A stretch of 36,952 nt of DNA from positions 1 to 36,952 of the forward strand of contig JAUJMR010000011.1 in the NCBI GenBank assembly GCA_030446765.1. Reading direction: 5' to 3'. The DNA comes from Chloroflexia bacterium (GTDB lineage: Bacteria; Chloroflexota; Chloroflexia; Thermobaculales; Thermobaculaceae). The translations under genes and the position numbers were made by a program. Below, one piece after another: positions 33,452-36,952 of the stretch (the stretch's first letter is position 1; each line of letters begins with the position of its first letter). The notes under the pieces were generated by a model, which searched no databases, was not told the origin of the DNA, and saw nothing but the letters and a program-made list of their open reading frames with translations.

Positions 33452-34165
33452 CTAGACCGAGCGTGCCGCCTCATCGAACAGCTCGGCGACAGTCTCCGGC
33501 ATCTGGACATGAGCGTCCGGTATCGCGTTGAGCACGTGGAGACGCCAGCGCGGGTCACGTCGGGCACGCTCAGCGAACGGCCGCATGAGGTCCGCAACGC
33601 CCGCCAGCCCCTCCTGATCCTCGGCACACCAGATATAGGTGCGCGCCAAGCTGTCCGGAGCCGGACCAAGCCGGATCGGCTCGGTGAATGGCCGTAGCGG
33701 GGTCGCGACATAGCGCCCGCGCGCAAAGGCCGCGATTCGGGGATCGTCTTCGAACGCCGGCACCGGGATGCGCCAACCCTCACCGTCCGTTCGAACGGCC
33801 TCCTCGAACCGCTTCTGGAACGCACGGGGCGAGAGGTCGAACACCGACTGTCCGTCCTCGGGAACCAGCGCATTGAGGTAGACGAGGTGCGCCAGGCGCT
33901 CCGGCATCCGATCAGCGACGCCCATGCCGCCGTAGCTCTGACAGGCCAGGACGACATCGTGCAGGTCCTCATACCTGAGCAGGCTGAGGATGTCCTGAAT
34001 GTGGATCTCCAGACTCGTTTCCGGCGTGGCCAGATGCACGCGCTCCCCGAAACCGGTCAGCGAAGGCGTGAACACCTGGTGGCCGCGGGCACGCAGCAAC
34101 GTCGCCACCTCGCGCCATTCCCAGCCGCCGCCGAACGCACCGTGCACGATCACAATGGACGCCAT
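33452..34165 (-). CDS. Alpha/beta hydrolase (salicylate-esterase/pyrethroid-hydrolase-like)
   Basis: This is a 237-residue single-domain hydrolase. The oxyanion HG motif is VHGAFGGGWEW at 7-17. The nucleophile is Ser77 in VVLACQSYGGMG, a variant elbow with Cys in place of the first Gly, as in plant methylesterase-like and EstC-like enzymes. Asp183 (CAEDQEG) and His219 (IPDAHVQMPETVAEL) complete the triad. The family cleaves small esters. The start is ATG at 34165 (MASIVIVHG) with GAGGGG upstream; ATGs at 34171 and GTG at 34180 are close alternatives. It lies between two NTF2-like genes on the same strand, so a small ester or polyketide-like compound could be a shared substrate; that is inference. 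Confidence 0.88.
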   Translation of the reverse strand: MASIVIVHGAFGGGWEWREVATLLRARGHQVFTPSLTGFGERVHLATPETSLEIHIQDILSLLRYEDLHDVVLACQSYGGMGVADRMPERLAHLVYLNALVPEDGQSVFDLSPRAFQKRFEEAVRTDGEGWRIPVPAFEDDPRIAAFARGRYVATPLRPFTEPIRLGPAPDSLARTYIWCAEDQEGLAGVADLMRPFAERARRDPRWRLHVLNAIPDAHVQMPETVAELFDEAARSV

Positions 34166-34264
34166 GGTCATACCCCTCACCCGATAGGGAGCAGTCTAGC
34201 ATGGCGACGGGCAGGGGAAGCGACGTCCCGCTTGGTGTCGAGCTTCTGCGCCTACGGCCACGCC

Positions 34265-34642
34265 CTAGTCGAGGATGCTGGTGTGTTGGCTCACCACCTG
34301 CCAGCGCCCGTCCCGTCTGATCCACACATCCGTTATAAGAAACACCGCGCTGCGATCCTGCCCCCGCACGGTTGCCCACTGCGTATACCGGGAGCGCATC
34401 ACCGCGAAGTCACCGTAGGTCAGCACGTCGACATCGTCGAAGCTGAACGAGTGGATGTCGTACACCGCGATCGTGGCCAGCCACTCTGCGCGCGGCATCC
34501 GGCCGATACCCGGCGCCTGGAGCATATACCCCTCGCCCAGCAAGGACTCCAGCGCGCCCATATCCTTGCACCGGATCGCCTCGGTCCATTCGTTCGCGAG
34601 ACGTTCGATCTCGTCACTGTCCACAGCCTCTGAACCGGTCAT
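34265..34642 (-). CDS. DUF4440/NTF2-like protein
   Basis: This intact 125-residue protein is of the NTF2 superfamily. The order ERLANEWTEAIRCKDMGALE, LLGEGYMLQAPGIGRMPRAE, DDVDVLTYGDFAVMRSRYTQ and ITDVWIRRDGRWQVVSQHTS is the DUF4440 pattern (W...R..G.W.....H.S). The start ATG at 34642 has GGGGAGATG upstream. It is the first gene of the minus-strand group with the hydrolase and a SnoaL-like gene. Members of the superfamily include ketosteroid isomerase-like enzymes; catalysis here is unproven. Confidence 0.8.
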   Translation of the reverse strand: MTGSEAVDSDEIERLANEWTEAIRCKDMGALESLLGEGYMLQAPGIGRMPRAEWLATIAVYDIHSFSFDDVDVLTYGDFAVMRSRYTQWATVRGQDRSAVFLITDVWIRRDGRWQVVSQHTSILD

Positions 34643-34923
34643 CACATCTCCCCTCTCTCCGCAGCGGAGCGCACCTGCTGGCACCGGCGATCAGGATAAC
34701 GCACCCCGCGTTCGCAGTCCAGCATTGGCCGAAACCCCAACATCGGCGTGAGGTTTCCACACCGGTAACCACCCAGCATGTCGATGCCAGGCCGTCACCA
34801 CACCGGTTGTCGCGTTGCCATCGCGGTTACCGGCCTGGCATCGCCTCGGTGGTGCTGGCGTCGCCCGTTGACACCACGGCACCGCCGGACTACAATCATG
34901 GGCAGTCGAGAGGGGTGAGACAG
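34643..34923. other. Divergent control region with inverted repeats
   Basis: No gene here. GATGCCAGGCCG (34783-34794) and CGGCCTGGCATC (34831-34842) are a perfect 12-base inverted repeat 36 bases apart. Around and inside them are ACCGGTAACC (34761-34770), ACACCGGTTGTC and GCGGTTACCGG (34824-34834), related half sites. A strong promoter follows. The layout suggests operators for the XRE protein encoded next. Confidence 0.6.
34868..34896 (+). promoter_or_regulatory. Near-consensus sigma70 promoter for the XRE-initiator pair
   Basis: TTGACA, exactly 17 bases, TACAAT, 27 bases before the XRE start codon. It is one of the best promoters in the window, and inverted repeats lie immediately upstream. 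Confidence 0.75.
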
Positions 34924-35307
34924 ATGAACTTCGGCGCCAAGCTCAAGGAATATCGAGAGAAAGCGGGCCTTTCGCAGCAGGACCTCGCGCGCGCGGCAAG
35001 CCTCGACAAGGCTTCGATCAATCGCTTCGAGAGCGGGCAGCGGTCACCCTCGGAGCGGGCGCGCGTGGAGGACATCTGTGACGCGTTGAAGGTGCAGGGT
35101 GCCGAGCGCGACGCCCTGCTATGGAGCGCGGGCTACCTGCCGAGGGTGTACGAAACGGTCCCACCGACGGATCCGACGCTGCTCGCGGTCGCCCGCGCGC
35201 TCGCCACTCCCCGCCTCGACGAGCGGGAACGGACCGAGCTGCGGACCGTCGTGGAAACCATCGCGAACCGGTGGATCGGCGCGGCCGGGGAAGGCGGGCG
35301 GGTATGA
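34924..35307 (+). CDS. XRE-family transcriptional regulator
   Basis: This 127-residue protein has an N-terminal Cro/C1-type helix-turn-helix over residues 1-60 (FGAKLKEYREKAGLSQQDLA then RAASLDKASINRFESGQRSP). A helical C-terminal half follows (LLAVARALATPRLDERERTE then LRTVVETIANRWIG) and may dimerise. The ATG at 34924 has GGGGTGAG upstream. Its stop overlaps the start of the next gene by four bases (ATGA), so the two are translationally coupled. It probably represses its own promoter and thereby controls the initiator-like protein, as in phage and plasmid control circuits. Confidence 0.88.
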   Translation: MNFGAKLKEYREKAGLSQQDLARAASLDKASINRFESGQRSPSERARVEDICDALKVQGAERDALLWSAGYLPRVYETVPPTDPTLLAVARALATPRLDERERTELRTVVETIANRWIGAAGEGGRV

Positions 35308-36203
35308 GCACACAGGGACGTGACGCGGCCGACTACCGCTATCGGTTCCTGTCGCGCTTCGGTTCCGTCATCCTCTCGGGCGGCATCGCGGCGATCCCGA
35401 AGGCGCTGTATATGTATAGCGCGGAGTTGGATCTCATCCCCCAGGAGGTGTGGTTTGTCGGGTACATCCTCGCTCACCGCTGGACCGCCGAGCTGCCGTT
35501 CCCGTCCTTGCGCAAGATGAGCGTCCACACCGGCGTCAGCCCGCAGATGCTCCACCGCTACAAGAACTCCCTCATCGAGAAGGGGTATCTGGAGACGATC
35601 CCCCGCACTCGGCCAAGCGGTGGCCGCACCTCGAACTACTACGACTTCAGCGGGCTTTTCCAGGCGCTGGAGGATTTGCTTCTACGCGACAACGGCGGGA
35701 GGCCCGAAGATCTCGAGGGGGATGAGGAGGAAGGCCCCGATCAACCACAGTCGACACCCCCCAGTAAACCAGCGTTTACTGCCCCCGGTAAATCGGGGTT
35801 GTCCAGGGGCGGTAAACGAGGCACGACAGCCCCTGAAAACGGGCGCGCATCACATGTTAATAGAGCCATGCATGCAGAACCCACTCATGAACAGAAGGCC
35901 GAAAAATCTTCTCGCCGTCCGCATTCTCAGTTCAAGCCATTTGAGCGAAGCGCGCTCGATGCCCGGCAAACGTGGGCAGCCGCGATGATGGATCTGGAGG
36001 GAGAGCGGGGAGCGGACGGCTACCTTCGGGGCAGCAAGCTGCTAGCGCGGGACGGGGACGAGATCGTCGTCGGGGTATCGAGCGCGTACGGCGCGGCGTG
36101 GCTGGAGCGCCGGATCGCGCAGCGCACCGCCCAGGTACTTTCCGCGCTCGGCGGCGAGCCGGTCAGCGTGCGCTTCGTCGCCCAGAGCGAGTGGAAGGGC
36201 TAG
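35304..36203 (+). CDS. Replication-initiator-like protein: winged helix + DnaA_N-like domain
   Basis: 299 residues; no exact family recalled. Residues about 25-125 form a replication-protein-style winged helix (IPKALYMYSAELDLIPQEVW; FPSLRKMSVHTGVSPQMLHR, then YKNSLIEKGYLETIPRTRPS). Residues about 130-210 are an acidic then basic, Pro/Gly-rich linker. Residues about 218-295 (TWAAAMMDLEGERGADGYLR; DEIVVGVSSAYGAAWLERRI; VLSALGGEPVSVRFVAQ) follow the pattern of the DnaA N-terminal domain, which in DnaA binds partner proteins and helicase. The linker DNA carries 24-base-spaced GTAAA repeats. It is coupled to an XRE repressor and converges on the PPOX gene with stops overlapping. The reading as initiator of a phage, plasmid or integrated element is inference. 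A regulator with a DnaA_N-like domain is the alternative. Confidence 0.75.
   Translation: MSTQGRDAADYRYRFLSRFGSVILSGGIAAIPKALYMYSAELDLIPQEVWFVGYILAHRWTAELPFPSLRKMSVHTGVSPQMLHRYKNSLIEKGYLETIPRTRPSGGRTSNYYDFSGLFQALEDLLLRDNGGRPEDLEGDEEEGPDQPQSTPPSKPAFTAPGKSGLSRGGKRGTTAPENGRASHVNRAMHAEPTHEQKAEKSSRRPHSQFKPFERSALDARQTWAAAMMDLEGERGADGYLRGSKLLARDGDEIVVGVSSAYGAAWLERRIAQRTAQVLSALGGEPVSVRFVAQSEWKG
35759..35840 (+). repeat. GTAAA iteron-like array inside the initiator-like gene
   Basis: Direct copies CCCCAGTAAACC, CCCCGGTAAATC and GGGCGGTAAACG have their GTAAA at 35764, 35788 and 35812, exactly 24 bases apart. An inverted copy (GTTTACTGCCC, 35774-35784) pairs with the first to make the palindrome AGTAAAC-CAGC-GTTTACT (35763-35780). 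A degenerate fifth (CTGAAAACG) is near 35833. The following 35850-35950 is less GC-rich. Confidence 0.6.
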
Positions 36204-36745
36204 CGGCGCGGGCCAAAGCTGAACCGGGTCACGTCCTCGGGGAACCGGCTCCAGGCGAAGACGACGCGGGGGCGGACGGCGAAGAGCCCGCCGTCGGGGT
36301 ACGGCACATCGTCGGGACCGGATAGGTTGTCGCTGGGTTTGTAGCCGTACTTGGCCGCGTAGGCGGCGTCGATGCGCTCGAAGAGCGACCGCTCCGGTCT
36401 GCTGATCATCGAGGGGGAGGCCTCGATGATCACCACGTCCTCACCACTCTCCAGATGCACCACCACCGCGGGGTTTGATCGGAGGTTTTGCACCTTGCGC
36501 CCCCCTCCCTCGGTGTAGAACGTTGTGTCTACCCAGACGCCCCACGTCGGCACGGCGTGCGGTCGACCCTCGGGACGAACGGTCGCCATCCAGTAGGCAC
36601 GCGCCTCTCGGACCCGCTCCTCCACATGACTCCACGGCAGCAGCGTCTCGTCGCCCTCCGGAACCCCGTAGCCCGGCCCAGGAGTGCGCGGTCGGCTTGC
36701 TCTGGGTTCCTCACGTGTCCTGATGTCTTGATCATCGGACAACAT
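36200..36745 (-). CDS. Pyridoxamine 5'-phosphate oxidase-like (PPOX) flavin/F420-binding protein
   Basis: This 181-residue protein has the split-barrel PPOX fold. AYWMATVRPEGRPHAVPTWG then VWVDTTFYTEGG is the characteristic opening strand pair; GRKVQNLRSNPAVVVHLESG carries the Arg/Lys and Asn-Pro that contact the cofactor phosphate. The C-terminal PRVVFAWSRFPEDVTRFSF is the usual closing strand. Such proteins bind FMN or F420 and reduce or oxidise small molecules; the substrate cannot be told. The ATG at 36745 has AGGAGG upstream. The N-terminal 40 residues are polar and variable. The stop overlaps that of the initiator-like gene on the other strand. Confidence 0.85.
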   Translation of the reverse strand: MLSDDQDIRTREEPRASRPRTPGPGYGVPEGDETLLPWSHVEERVREARAYWMATVRPEGRPHAVPTWGVWVDTTFYTEGGGRKVQNLRSNPAVVVHLESGEDVVIIEASPSMISRPERSLFERIDAAYAAKYGYKPSDNLSGPDDVPYPDGGLFAVRPRVVFAWSRFPEDVTRFSFGPRR

Positions 36746-36902
36746 GGAGCCTCCTCTCGCATAACCAGTCGTTCAACTGCCATACGGGACAACAGTATAC
36801 TCGACACTCGCAACACCACCTGTCATGCTGCCCCGGCGCGCTGCATTGCGATCGTGATCGACGGTCTTGACGTCACGATTCGGGACAGTGTTCCCTGTGG
36901 GT

Positions 36903-36952
36903 TTACTCCTTCCAGGTGAGGGAGAGCACGCGGAGCCAGTTGCGGTGGGCAA
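36903..36952 (-). CDS. Possible C-terminal end of a gene running off the window
   Basis: On the minus strand one frame gives AHRNWLRVLSLTWKE then stop at 36903. The codon use and tail are protein-like, but only 15 codons are visible, so identity cannot be given. Confidence 0.3.
   Translation of the reverse strand, partial: AHRNWLRVLSLTWKE

Noticed and set aside
35759-35840. CRISPR array
   Set aside because: The repeated unit is only about 12 bases with 12-base gaps, lies in a coding sequence, and has no cas genes near it.

Overview
The window is GC-rich bacterial chromosomal DNA. Its gene content suggests a Chloroflexota bacterium, perhaps near Thermomicrobia/Sphaerobacter. The signs are a membrane-integral sensor kinase of a type common there, two very large STAND ATPase regulators, several SnoaL/NTF2-like proteins, secreted proteins ending in MPDTGAGG plus a membrane anchor, and dense palindromic intergenic repeats. 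This placement is inference; there is no rRNA, tRNA or housekeeping marker in the window.

Layout. 0.1-4 kb: a two-component system (kinase then NarL-type regulator, minus strand) and a four-helix membrane protein, all with multiple frameshifts. 4.1-7.7 kb: a repeat, a tyrosine-recombinase remnant, ferritin, a truncated TIGR03086-like fragment, a methyltransferase, and a SnoaL-like protein divergent from a TetR regulator. 8-13 kb: a serine hydrolase, a rhodanese, an Rv2258c-like methyltransferase and a GNAT acetyltransferase, all frameshifted, then a small membrane protein and a CheY-like receiver. 14.6-17.6 kb: an intact LuxR-type STAND regulator. 17.8-21.9 kb: a scarred region with a secreted MPDTGAGG protein, a broken MazEF-like module, a decayed copy of the secreted gene, and an Eco57I-type methylase cut off just after NPPY and joined to that copy. 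22-25.3 kb: repeats around an intact betaine-homocysteine methyltransferase/sarcosine-oxidase-like pair. 25.3-29.4 kb: three membrane proteins, a second MPDTGAGG protein, and a coupled cupin/SnoaL pair. 29.6-32.8 kb: a small secreted protein divergent from an XRE-STAND regulator. 32.9-34.7 kb: SnoaL, alpha/beta hydrolase and DUF4440-like genes. 34.7-36.2 kb: a strong promoter with inverted repeats, an XRE repressor, and a four-base-overlapping gene for a winged-helix/DnaA_N-like protein that resembles a replication initiator. 36.2-36.7 kb: a PPOX-family flavoprotein.

Two themes stand out. First, the putative initiator gene carries, in its linker, GTAAA motifs with exact 24-base spacing followed by a less GC-rich stretch, which recalls initiator genes that contain their own origin (lambda O type). 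Second, single-base indels are frequent and clustered, often in G/C homopolymers, while 3-kb genes nearby are intact. This could be regional sequencing error or real decay, and it must be settled before any broken gene is called a pseudogene.
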